Below, piece after piece: positions 23,701 through 34,911 of a DNA stretch of 64,000 bases. The DNA comes from Owenia fusiformis. Its lineage: Eukaryota > Annelida > Polychaeta > Sabellida > Oweniidae. Position 1 is the first letter of the stretch, and each line of letters starts with the position of its first letter. Both the position numbers and the translations under genes were made by a program. The stretch spans positions 29,692,166-29,756,165 of the forward strand of contig CAIIXF020000011.1 of the NCBI GenBank assembly GCA_903813345.2, written 5' to 3'. The notes beneath the pieces are model-generated. The model saw only the letters and a program-made list of their open reading frames with translations, was not told the origin of the DNA and ran no database searches.

Positions 23701-26700
23701 GTAGTTTAACTAGACCCTGCACGCAGGGTATAAATTCTCATTTTCACAATTCAGACCAAAATTGGTCAATATATGTCAAATTTTCATGATTTTTTATTCT
23801 CATTTTCAAGTGGGTGTAAATGGATTTTCAGGTGGGTGCAAGCCTACTTTCAAATTCTCAGGTGGGTGCTGCGCCTACTTGCTTTAGAGCTGGGGAGATC
23901 ACTGATACATGTATGTAGGTTTGTTCCAGGTTAAGAAATCAATTTAATATGTAACATGGTTAAATCCATAATCTAACCAGAACAACGGCAACGCCAAAGC
24001 GTAGCGAATCCCATCGAACAGAAATGGCTGGCATTTTTACAAACGAAGCGCAAATATCATAAAACAATTACACACCAGAAAGGCCACCATTTTCAAAATG
24101 GTTGCTCACTAGCCAAGTTGTCATCAGAAGAAATAATATGCTTTTAAGTAGCCACCTCTAAAATTTTTGAAAAATCGCACATACTTGTAAAATAACACAC
24201 ATAAAAATGGTGGCCATTTTTCAAAATGGCGGACTACTCCCCAAAGTTTTATTAGACAATGTGCCATGCTTAAAGTATTCACATATCAAATATGAACAAA
24301 ATCGCTCCACTACTTTTCGAGTTATAGTAAAATACGTTAAAATGGCGGCCATTTTTCAAAATGGCCACCTTCTACCAAAAGCGTCATTAGAAATAGACAG
24401 TGTGCCATGCTTATAGTATTCACATACCAAATATGAACAAAATCGCTCCACTACTTTTCGAGTAATAGTAAAATACGTTAAAATGGGGGCTATTTTTCAA
24501 AATTTTTTCAAAATGGCCGCCTTCTACCAAAAGTGTCATAGGACAGTGTGCCATGCTTATAGTATTCACATACCAAATATGAACAAAATCGCTCCACTAC
24601 TTTTCGAGTTATAGTAAAATATGTTAAAATGGCGGCCATTTTTCAAAATTTTTTTCAAAATGGCCGCCTTCTACCAAAAGTGTCGTAGCACAGTGTGCCA
24701 TGCTTATAGTATTCACATACAAAATATGAACAAAATCGCTCCACTACTTTTCGAGTTATAGTAAAATACGTTAAAATGCGGCCATTTTTCAAAATGGCCG
24801 CCTTCTACCAAAAATGTCTTTAGACAGTGTGCAATGCTTATAGTATTCACATACCAAATATGAACAAAATCGCTCAACTACTTTTTGAGTTACAGCAAAA
24901 ATCGTAAAATGACGAGTAAAGACCGCCATTTTTCAAGATGGCTGCCATGTGCTTCTTTAATATCTACATTTGTAGCATTATTAATGTCCTTTATAATTTT
25001 TTTACATTTAAAACATATTGCTATTACAGTTTTACTTATTGCACCTAAATTACCGTAAAATCGTCACTAAAATGGCCGCCATTTTGAAATGAGCGGCCAT
25101 TTTAAAAATCGGCTTTCGAGCAGAACTTCTACCCCCATAGGGTATATGTTTACAAAATATGAACAAAATCGGGCCAACGGTATTTGAGTTATTGCCCGGA
25201 CGGACGGACAGACAGACGGACGGACGGACGGACGGACGGACGGACGGACGGACGGACGGACGGACGTACGGACGTACGTACGTACGTACGGACGGACGGA
25301 CGGAGGCGTTCCCTATATCCCTCCGAACTTCGTTCGATGGGATAATAATAAACACAATTTGAATCATAAGTTATGTTCATGATTATATGATCATGAAGTA
25401 AGGAAAGCAGGCCAATGTTGTTTAATAGATACCGTATCCACTTGTTATCAAGCTGTTCTTTCTCACATTCTGCCAGGTTTTTAACTCACATGAGTGAGTT
25501 ATTGTTATCACCCAATGGTTATTTTGGAAGTTTTTTTATGAAGGCCCCTCATGAAGTGATATGACTACGTCAGATGATGTGATTGCGATTCCAAGATATG
25601 GCATATCACATAAACTATGACAGCAATCACATTTTGCCCAATCAGCAACTAAAACTAAGCAACAAAGCTAAACGTCACACATCACTGTGGATTCTATATT
25701 TATTTGTGACACCTTTAACATCTTACAAAACAAGCATTTTGTTTTGCTCACGTCTTTCTCTGTGATATTTTCATAAAAGTGGGTCGGTTTTGTAAACATA
25801 TCATAATCATGGCCTTTGTATTTTTCTAGTGACATTTTCACTTGATTATCTTGTTGAGAAAAGTAATTTTAAAGAGACTACACGTACATTAATTTTCCCA
25901 AGTTTTTCTTGGCGGGGTATTTCAGTCAAAATAGCTCAGTGGTTCATGTTTTTTTTGATAGTGACAGTGTGCATAAATGCTGTAGCATCTGGTTCATCTA
26001 ATGCTGAAAAATTTTCTGGTCTTGTATGTTTGCTACTTACTGACTCTCTAGACTACACCGCAACGTATGTATACATACATAATGCACAATGTACATTGGT
26101 ACAATGCATAACACAACAATACAACTTAAAGGCACACTTTGGAAATTTTCAACATTTTTGGGCAAAACAAAGACTTACATTTAAATTTCATAGTATGTCC
26201 AATGTGTTGATAAGAACCTTATCTTTCATTTGACACAAACAACAGCTCAAATGGACCACATCAAAGCTTGCAATAAATTATCAAAAAATATTTTCGATCT
26301 GTCAAGCTTTATCTATCAAGTTTTTATCAATATCATTGAAAGAGGGCAGAGTTGTTTGTATTACATGATACATTCATTTTTATATAGAAGTGTTGCCATC
26401 TTTTAAATCAATAGTAATTTAAAACAGGCACTTTGTTTAACATGTGCGTGCATGTCTAATGATCTCTAAACTTCAAATGCTTTTTGCGATGTGAGTTACT
26501 TTTTTTCTTGGTTCAATATCAAAGCAAATCAAACTTTGTGTCATATTTGAGCTAGTGTGTGAGTCACACGTTTCAATGATTACTTTTTTCTTTTTTCTTC
26601 TAAATTAAGTATAGTGCAGCTTTAAGGTAGTTCCGTATGTTCAGAAACCTGTACATTTTTGTAAATTGCACAAACTGCACAAATATAGCTCGGGTATCAC

Positions 26701-29700
26701 TTGATAGTAAAGTAAACATTCTGGATTTATAAAGATAAGAAAAATTAATGACCTACATCTTTTGTGTTTATAAAAAGTAAGTCAGGTACATTTGTGTACT
26801 CTACATGCAAAACTGAAGGTATGTATGGAATGAATTATGTGTTCCTGAAAATAACATGTGACTCCATTAAAACTTCTGAATATATAGAATTTACCTTAAT
26901 TACACGACAAAACATAACACTACCATGTATTAAACTTCAATATATTACACAATACTACACACTCAATTTGGTTCACTTTAATTTACTTCATGAATATCCA
27001 TGAAAATATTGATAGATGAAACTTTTAGGGCAATAACCAGCAACTTGAATATCCATATCATCAATGACCTTTTTTCCTTTTCTATGTTTCAGTGAAAGCA
27101 GCATGTTTATATCGAAGGATAGGTTCATACTGAAGACATGTGGTAGAACAACACTGCTACATGCGATTAAACCACTGAAGAACATGGTACTCGATGAATG
27201 TGGCTTCGATATTGTCGGGGTATGTACATTTTCTACATGTTTACTTAGAGAAAAAAGGTATTAGTAATTTGGGTCCATATTGATATGACTGAAAATTATT
27301 TCCCAGATTAGAATTATATCTTATTTGGCTGAAAGTTTGCCTCACCTATTTATATTTGCCTCATATATTTAAACTTTCCTCACCTATTTAGACTTGCCTC
27401 ACCTATTTAAATTTGCCTCATCTATATCTGGCTATGCCTGTATGGGTTTGATGAATCAGCTTCTTTCTCAATATGTTCTCCTTAGCATCAAAGAAAGTGG
27501 GCACTGGAGATATTTAAAATAGGCTTCCATCCACCTGAAAATGAATTTGCCAATCTGAGATCAATGAAATACCCAAAGATTGTGAAAGTGAATTTGCACC
27601 CACTTAAGGAAATTTATGTGAAAATTATATAGCCATTAGACTGATTTAAAAATTACCCATGAAGAAAAAATTTATTAGAAATATATTTGATGAGAAAAAG
27701 CATGTCTCAGGCTAACATATACCAAGATTCAGATTTTTTCCCTATCTAATAAAACCATTAAAATAATTTATTCTATGTTGTAGGATCTGTTCTATTCACG
27801 AAAGAAGTTCATGCGACCAGAGTTGCAGAATAAACCCCACCAATGTTTCAATGATGAGGTCTCGTTATTGGATGATATGTTTGACAGTAAGTTCCTATTA
27901 GGGGTTATATCATAGGCATTATATGTTTATTATCTCCTACTTCAACAGGTTTGAGCTTAATTAAACAGGTTTGATAAATTTTTTATTTTCAACAGTGTCC
28001 TGAGCACTTAGCTTTTCATTCCAGCAGAGTGAACAGCATGGAACATTTTTTCAATTATCATGTTTAAAGTTTCATGAGAAAAAATAACATATAATGTACA
28101 CATGCTGTAAAGCCCCATCTATAATGTGCCATGAAAATGTCTTTGCGCGTATAAAATGTGGAATCATTTTTTCTTTTTACTTTTTTCTATGTTGAAAAAG
28201 ACTATAAATGAGATTTCAAGAGACACAAACAAAACATGGGCACTCAAGTCTGAATTGATGTAATGCATGTTATGTTTTGTATCCTATAGATGGTGCTGCA
28301 TACTGCCTGGGTCGACTGAACCAAGATTGTTGGTACCTGTACACCTTTGATAACGTAGGAGTCATCCAGCCTGACCAAACTTTGGAAATATCTTTTCTGT
28401 AGAGCAACTGTTTTAAAACATTTGCTAGCCACTCTATACACTCTGACTTTTTTAAAGCTCTGGTGATGAGATTTAAATCTCAAATTAATGTAGCTTTTAG
28501 TGATCTTTGAATGTGAAATGAATGGGAAAATGTAGTGTTAACATTTTTGACAAAGCTTTTTTGATTGGATAGGGGTTAGAGCAAAGAATTATTAGATTGA
28601 AGACAAATTTGAGATCTTTCAAAATATGAATAATGATCAAAAAAGAATAATTGGTAATATTACAAACACACCTTCAATTGAAGATACAAAATAGAATTTG
28701 GTTAGACTCCTTGACCTTTGAACCTGTTGATGAGTGACCTTGACCCAGCAGTGATGAAGGTCTTTACCAAGGGTAAGGAGGGGAGTTTGACAGCTAAAGA
28801 AGCAACCCAGGTTAGTTCAATTTGCATTGAGGTACATAAGAGGATGGGTCAACTTACTTGTCATTGGTAATTCTATGCTATTAAAATTGTGTGCCAGTTT
28901 TGAGGTACATGTATAAGAGCTCAAAACTTAAAAAAGGTAAAAAGGACATTTTTAAAGGTAAAGTTATTTTTTGTTTAGGAGGGGAAATATTGAGATTTAA
29001 ATTGGCAGCATTTTACACATACAGACATGTGTCATCTCAATTTCCATGGGAATTGCCCACTCATCCATCTGTCTTGTTTGTCCATCTGTCTCTCCATCCT
29101 GGGCTTTTTAACAAACCAGCAGTCAAATACCTCCCAATGTAAAAATATCAAGGAGTACAAAACTGTTTCCTCAACCTCTCGTGCCTCTTTAATTTTCAGA
29201 AATCTGGAATTGCAGACCTGTTGCCTGATGTAGTAATAGATGACTTCTTGTTTGATCCATGTGGTTACTCAATGAATGGCTTGCTACCTGATGTAAGTAT
29301 GATTCATACAAATGAGCAGGGGGGGGGGTTATTTCAATCTTATTAACCTTTCAACCAGCAATACAAGGGATCATTTACTTATCAAAACAATGTTTGAAAA
29401 TCTCAAGGTTTCTGTTTAGCCATGGTCCATATATCTGTACATATAATGGATAACATTTTAAAAGGACAACATTGAAGATGAGTTGATTCAACTTTTTATT
29501 CCATGTCAAATTTTGATCCCTTCAAGTCTCAGTGGCCCTGATATTGTGTCATGCTTTTTAAATGGTCAAATATCTACACACATTTGGAAAAAATGATTGT
29601 AAGAATCCAGCCCTTGCAAACTGTTCTTGTCTTTTTATTATTAGGATACTGGGGTTTCTTTCATTTTGACATGTACTTCTGCAATTTTATGATAAAGATA

Positions 29701-30709
29701 AAAAAGCTTGATCACATGGTCCTTTTGACAGACAGTTAGCCTATATAATGATCAGTAAAATTGATCAAATCGTGTATTGAAATGATGATAACAGCTTTAG
29801 TTGTTTAATTGCAGAGCAAATACATAACGATTCACATCACCCCCGAGAAGCAGTTTTCGTATGTGAGCTTTGAGACCAATGTGCCAAAAGCAAGTTACAA
29901 GGAGCTTGTCAACAAGATCCTGAGTTGCTTCAGACCTGGGAAATGTCTGATGACAATCTTTGCTAATGAGGTAAGTGGATGCATGTATATATTTGGCTCT
30001 TTTACTCAACAGATCACTGTGATAGATATAGCATTAGTCTCACCTTTTACCATAAGATTGCTAAATGTAATGTAATTATGGATAAATCAGAGGACTTGAT
30101 TTGTTGCATTGTGAGAGTATTAACCCATGTGCAGTGAACTGTTATCAACAAAATTGTAACTCAACATTTCTTCAGCATGAATTTCTTTTTTAATGCTTCA
30201 AATTTTTCAAAATATTTTGACAAAATAATCATTGAGTAAGACAATAATATATAGGTTACAATTAAATGAAGAATTGAACATGTTATCAGAAGAATAGATT
30301 ATGGACTAATTTTGTCAGATTCCATTTTTTCCATTTACCTGCTTTAGTGTCTATCACAGACACTGCCATGGGAGTATGCCTTACTTAATGTGGTTGAAGA
30401 TAAAATAACTGTAATGTTTCAGCATTTAATCCTAGAGTACTTGATACAGGCCTCATACATTCAAGATTGGTCTGAGAATGGATAACTGGGGCCCTACACT
30501 TAATACTATCCATTGTGCAATTACACATACATGTTCACTGCAATACCTATATGTACTTATAGGCATCTATGGCAAGAGATACCCACTTGGATTTCGAAGA
30601 CAAGCTGTTAGCGGGCTACAAAAAACAGGATCAACAACTTTGCAAATTCAAGAACTATAACTTGTCCTACACCCATTACACAATCTGTCCCCCTGCTCCT
30701 CCACACTGA
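20723..30709 (+). CDS. AMD1: S-adenosylmethionine decarboxylase proenzyme
   Basis: Nine coding exons: 20723-20820, 22860-22946, 27093-27219, 27784-27886, 28290-28387, 28724-28810, 29200-29292, 29815-29970 and 30563-30709. They total 996 nt, or 331 residues; human is 334. It decarboxylates S-adenosylmethionine to supply aminopropyl groups for spermidine and spermine, in the cytosol. It is made as a proenzyme that cleaves itself to give a pyruvoyl cofactor. Visible landmarks: [13 protein letters not shown] at residues 5-17 (the two conserved Glu), the cleavage motif SESSMF with Glu63-Ser64 (human Glu67-Ser68), Cys78 in KTCG, Ser224 in PCGYSMNG, and His238 in TIHITPE. All equivalents of the known catalytic and processing residues are present. 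The ATG context AGAACATGG is good. Intron 5 (28388-28723) is not GT-AG and is listed separately. Intron 2 is 4.1 kb and carries repeats. Confidence 0.96.
21175..21569. mobile_element. 395-bp foldback element
   Basis: The ends TAGAGTCCATTTCAC and GTGAAATGGACTCTA are inverse. Arms of about 120 bp (containing GGGAGACCATTGTGCAATAA and its complement) enclose a loop of about 155 bp. It abuts a second, unrelated foldback at 21569. It lies in AMD1 intron 1. Confidence 0.85.
21569..22485. mobile_element. 917-bp foldback element with ~335-bp arms
   Basis: Begins AGTTAACC and ends GGTTAACT. Left arm about 21569-21905 and right arm about 22153-22485 pair almost throughout, for example CATGTTGCATTCTGGGAGCC and its complement. 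A loop of about 250 bp lies between. No coding frame. It is directly joined to the foldback at 21175-21569, so the two inserted side by side or one into the end of the other. Confidence 0.85.
23351..23730. mobile_element. 380-bp element, longer relative of the 5944 element
   Basis: Begins TACCCTTTGCATTTGTTTG and ends CACGCAGGGTA. TAAATTC directly flanks both sides (23344-23350 and 23731-23737). It shares its first 60 bp and the GCTGATTGGT to GGTCAGCG segment with the element at 5944-6190, and has extra internal sequence. The perfect flanking word here is 7 bp against 9 bp in the other copy; a 2-bp loss at one flank would reconcile them. It lies in AMD1 intron 2. Confidence 0.7.
23975..25349 (+). 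repeat. modular element: ~135-bp tandem core, GGAC microsatellite, inverted ends
   Basis: The head AACCAGAACAACGGCAACGC leads to GCGAATCCCATCGAAC. The core has about five units of about 135-145 bp (ATGGCGGCCATTTTTCAAAA, GTGTGCCATGCTTATAGTAT, CAAATATGAACAAAATCGC, CTTTTCGAGTTATAGTAAAA). A spacer with TTTACATTTAAAACATATTG follows, then a (GGAC)n tract at about 25198-25305, then CCTCCGAACTTCGTTCGATGGGATAAT. The ends share the inverted pair ATCCCATCGAAC. The same family recurs at 40297-41561 in the same orientation. The plan recalls non-autonomous Helitron/Helentron-related 'pearl' elements described from bivalves; that link is from memory. Confidence 0.85.
27336..27430. repeat. ~24-bp tandem repeat in AMD1 intron
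   Basis: About four imperfect copies built on TTGCCTCACCTATTTA, with variants TATATTTAAACTT and CATCTATATC. In AMD1 intron 3. Confidence 0.75.
28388..28723 (+). other. predicted U12-type AT-AC intron of AMD1
   Basis: The upstream exon ends CAAACTTTGGAA (QTLE) and the downstream exon begins CTGTTGATGAGTGACC (LLMSD). Together they give [15 protein letters not shown], matching the family's QTLEILMSELDPAVM with no gap. The intron begins ATATCTTTT, one base from the U12 AT-AC donor ATATCCTTT. It ends AC, and TCCTTGAC at 28708-28715 fits the U12 branch consensus TCCTTRAC, with the branch A 9 nt from the intron end. The alternative GT at 28398 would read into a stop from the only nearby AG acceptor (28705). 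Confidence 0.85.
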
Positions 30710-32145
30710 GATTTTCTCAAATATGGCAGCCATTTTGATTCATGTACAACCTGCAACACCAACTGTGATAAATCCCATAATGCAGTAGAGGTTTTTAGTT
30801 ATGTAAGAGTGTATGAAATTTATATAAATCAAGCAATATGTTACACAGTTTTTGATTGGTTAACTGTAAAACAGAAGACTAAACTTCAATTGAGGTTTTG
30901 TTTCTTCTGTTCAAATTGTAGCTAAAGTGGCCCTATGAGAAGAAACTATATATTTAGATTTTTGCAGTACCGGTGATTTTTGGTGATATAAATTTTTACA
31001 TTTTACTCTAATAGTGTTCAGCATCAGCAAATACTCTGAATAGGAACTAGTGGATTCCTGTAATATGACTTTTGTAACCCATGTTTATTATTTAAAATAT
31101 AAAGTACCTGAGGTCAGTCATACATTATAAGGAGTAGAAAATATTACATTATGTTATAAATATTATATTGGTATATCAATATTACCAATAGTAATAATAT
31201 TTTCAGTTAGTTATTTTCTGCAAACTAACCTTGCAGTATGCTACAATATCTTTTTTATCTGTAGAATGATTTTAATGTCTCAATCTGCATGGTACAGCCA
31301 TGCGTACAGTGAAAAGAGTATTAAGTATTATTAGTTGGAACTCAACATTTAACATGTTACTTTAGAAACCTAAAAGTATTACCTCATGAGAGAGTCAGTT
31401 ATATGGTGTACTTAAGAAATCTTATTCACTGCATTAACTCCCAAGTGACTCAATATTTTAAATTATACTCTTTATAAAAAACCATTATATTCGCTCACGA
31501 AGAAGTCAGTATTTTACAGGGTACTTTAAAAACCTCAGTACATCCATGTATATCAAGAGTAAGTCAATATTTTACAGTATTTTCTAGATCCAATGCCAGT
31601 ATTTTTCCACTATATGGTGATGATATGTAGTCTTGCCAACAGTGTTCTTAACTTTGTGTTGAAAATGTAATGAATTTAAAATTGGTTGATATGAATCGAA
31701 ATGGTTGCCATATTGATTCAGTGTTGAGGGGTCATTGGACATTACAACTTGTTGTTTTGTAAGTAATACAGTGAAAGAGCCTGTATACAAAATGTGTCAG
31801 TGATAATGATGTCATAATATATAATATGATGGATAAGAGATTTAATTAAATAAAATATTATATACTTCATGTTGTAAGAAACTGGGTAGAAAGATTCCGC
31901 TTTTCTGAAAGTAATTTTTTTGACAAGGAATAGATCACCTACCTAATATGATGGTAGGCTTTCAAAATTACTTTCACAAAATATGAATTGACCCAGTCCA
32001 TGGAATTCACACTTTGTATATAACATAGTAATTTAGTAACATTGTATAAGAGTAGCAGACATACTCTTGCATGCTTGGACATTTATGTGAATAATCAGAT
32101 AGACTCAAATAAGAAAACTCAGAAAGCATTTGTTGTACATTCATA
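30710..32145 (+). other. AMD1 3' flank, probable 3'UTR
   Basis: AT-rich sequence with no conserved coding frame follows the AMD1 stop. AATAAA at 31849-31854 is a candidate polyadenylation signal and would give a 3'UTR of about 1.1 kb. No repeat family seen elsewhere in the window is obvious here. Confidence 0.4.
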
Positions 32146-32341
32146 TACTGTACTTCTACTTAATTTGGCGGCTGTTTCAATTTGGCAGATCTACCAAATT
32201 GTAAAAGTCCGCCAAATTCCCGGTTATTTTAGGACTCTGTAAATTAGAACCATTTGTGCATTGTAACATTGCAAGTCACCAAATGTTCAAAACAGCAAAT
32301 CCGCCAAAATAAGTAGCCCCAAATTAAATAGAAGTACAGTA
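32146..32341. mobile_element. ~195-bp MITE with TA target site
   Basis: The left end CTGTACTTCTACTTAATTTG and the right end CAAATTAAATAGAAGTACAG are inverse apart from one base, and TA lies outside both. The interior has repeated CCGCCAAAT and ATTTGGCGG words. This fits a Tc1/mariner-derived miniature element. Confidence 0.75.
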
Positions 32342-32564
32342 ATGTTAATTAGGAATCTAATTTTCCTAACCAGAATAAGATTAAAGATTATATAATGCCT
32401 TATTCACCATGAAATGGTTGAATTCAAACTTTTTTGTTGGATTTTAACCATTTTTCACAGATCTGGGGATGTTTCAGTGATTTTGAATATCAATTTAACA
32501 AAAATGAAATTGTAAGAAATTGTCAAACTGTTTTTTTCTACGGATACTAAATATATTTCATATA

Positions 32565-34115
32565 CAGGGTGGGCCAAAAAAAACCACCCCCCTAACCAAT
32601 ATTCCTGATAAATATTTATTTTTTAACAATCACACCAACAACGATATATCATATTAAAGATAATTTAATTTGCAACAAAATGATATATAATAGCACCATT
32701 TTCAACAACCCCATATAGAAATATGACCATTTATGTGACATGGGGGTCAAAAAACACCTTTTCAATTTTCGTCGATTTTGCAACAATTGCCTATTTCTAC
32801 CAAATTTTAGTAAATTACAACATTGTCATGAGTCTTTCATAATTGGATATTATATATTGTTTTCATTCAATTTTTGAACCACACATGCTTAATATACATG
32901 TGTTTGCTTATAAAACTAATTCATTTCTTCTTCAGTCTGTCCAAAAATAGCTCAATAGACCCACCCCCCGGACCCATCCTCTGATTGGATTATTCGCTTA
33001 AGACGCGGAAGCCATTGGTTGATGGCATAATTGATGGATGTATGTGGAAGTACCATTCAACTGCTAGTTATTCTTTCTTTTAGTTCCTCTACATCCCTGA
33101 TAGGCTGGGTATATTTAAATATCAACTGTTCTTGATGCTCCCAGGTATGGTAATCAACATTATTGGCAACTGGTCTGCCAGTAAGCCATTTTTGGGCTAG
33201 AGATGGTGATATTTCGAATCTCCAAAAACTCCAGAATAGCATTGGACCTGTGTGATGGAGCACTGTTCTATCAGAAAATGAAATTTCTTTCACATGTTTT
33301 TTATATTCTTGAGGAGTCCTTTTTTACCACCTCATGTCATTAACATTCAGAGTATATTTTTGCTCCTGGTTCAAAAAAACAGGGCCTGTATGGTCCTTCC
33401 TTTTTGGGAAACACTGAGTGGACACCACCTACTTTTCAGAAAAATGTCATCTCGATTTGAGTAGCCTTTTATCGCAAATGTCACTATTCTTGCTTACTGA
33501 TATAGAGTATAGCCTTTTTATTATTACATGTATAGTACTTGGGGCATTTAGAACAGTTGGTCTATGGAGATCCCTAACCCATCAGGGGTGTAGACATACT
33601 GAAAGAATGAATAATTAGGTGTTGGATGTAATGGTACTTCTGCAGAGGTCCATCAATTATACCAATGGCTTTCGCGTTTTAAGCGAGAAATCAAATCAGA
33701 AGTTGGGTCCGGGGTGAGTCTATTGAGCCATATTTGGACAGACTGAAGAAGAAATGAATTAATTTTATAAGCATACACGTGTATATTGAGCATGCAAGGT
33801 TCAAAAACTGAATGAAAACAATATATAATATCCAATTATGAAAGACTCATGACAATGTTGTAATTTACTAAAATTTGGTAGAAATAGGCAATTGTTCGCA
33901 CAATTCGACGAAAATTGAAAAGGTGTTTTTTGACCCCCATGTCACATAAATGGTTATATCTCGAGCCAGCGTTGTTGAAAATTGTTCTATTATATATCAT
34001 TCTGTTGCAAATTAAATTATCTTTAAAATGATATATCATTGTTGGTGTGCATGTTAAAAATTGAATATTTATCAGAAATATTGGCTAGGGGGGTGGTTTT
34101 TTTTGGCCCACCCTG
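32565..34115 (-). mobile_element. mariner-like relic with ~430-bp inverted repeats
   Basis: Begins CAGGGTGGGCC and ends GGCCCACCCTG, with TA on both sides. The inverted arms extend to about 32990 and from about 33664, far longer than usual for mariner. The interior on minus (33057-33293) encodes NNVDYHTWEHQEQLIFKY then QPIRDVEELKERI. This resembles the C-terminal part of Tc1/mariner transposases (PDLNPxDYxxWG..QxxVY..PIxDVEELKxRI). The expected Pro-Asp-Leu is degraded and no full catalytic frame remains, so it is a dead copy. It lies between AMD1 and UFSP1. Confidence 0.75.
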
Positions 34116-34137
34116 TATATATGAGATAACAACACTA

Positions 34138-34262
34138 TATATCCTATGATTTTCTTGGACTTTCATTTTATCCATGTGTGAAAAAAGCTCCACTCACTCT
34201 ACATTTGCTCTTGGAGATGTCCACTGGATTAAAATGATATTCCTCATAAGTCATAGGATATC
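34138..34262. repeat. short inverted-repeat element
   Basis: The arms TATCCTATGATTTT and AAGTCATAGGATATC enclose inner arms TTTCATTTTA and TAAAATGATATTCC. The same arm words occur in the palindrome at 54878-55020, so this is a dispersed family. Confidence 0.6.
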
Positions 34263-34911
34263 CACTATTTATATATTAAAACTAGAGGATTGTTCATTAA
34301 ATATTATTGATTTACACTTGTATTTGAATGTTTACTAAATTGAATAAATAATAAATTAGTTGCTTAATTGTTCATTTGAGTTCGTGTTTGTGAACATACT
34401 ATTCATGTATGTGCAATGAAAATACAATCACAACTGACACCTACAGTATGTGTGTCATGAACAATACAGATCTGTATAAAGTCCCTGCAAGTATGTTACT
34501 GAATAACATTTTGGAATTCCACATCTGCCACATAGCCTATAAGACTTTTCTGCCGGCACTTAGATCCCAAGAGATCTGTCAGTATTTAGATTGCACTCTT
34601 TTCGGTACAATATTGTTCCAAGTGTGCCACAACTGCACTGTTTCTGCACCTTTCACTGGATTTAATACATGCAAATTGTTTGATCAGGGGTTTCATTAGC
34701 AGGAGGCAACAAGTGATTTGATTTTCACCGGTTGTTTTCACAAAATCACTTGTTGTTTAGGGACTTTCCAACTTTTCCATGTTAAATTTATGAATCCATT
34801 AATTTTGCCTGTTGTTTTCATTTATTAAGTCTGTTGTGCGAAATCATAGTGAACCCCCTCTTGGTGGTTTCACCCTGTATATCTAATCTATTATCTGTGG
34901 TTCCCCCACCA

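Noticed and set aside
25050-25380. Open frames rich in SVRPSVRP / TDGRTDGR on both strands
   Set aside because: They are translations of the (GGAC)n tract of a repeat element, open in several frames on both strands because the tract has no stop codons.
25829-26233. 134-residue plus-strand frame as a gene inside AMD1 intron 2
   Set aside because: No recognisable family, no start context or splice support, and AT-rich composition like the surrounding intron.
28388-28410. GT donor at 28398 for AMD1 exon 5
   Set aside because: It would add ISF to the protein, and the only nearby upstream AG acceptor reads into a stop; conserved residues are kept only with the AT-AC boundaries.
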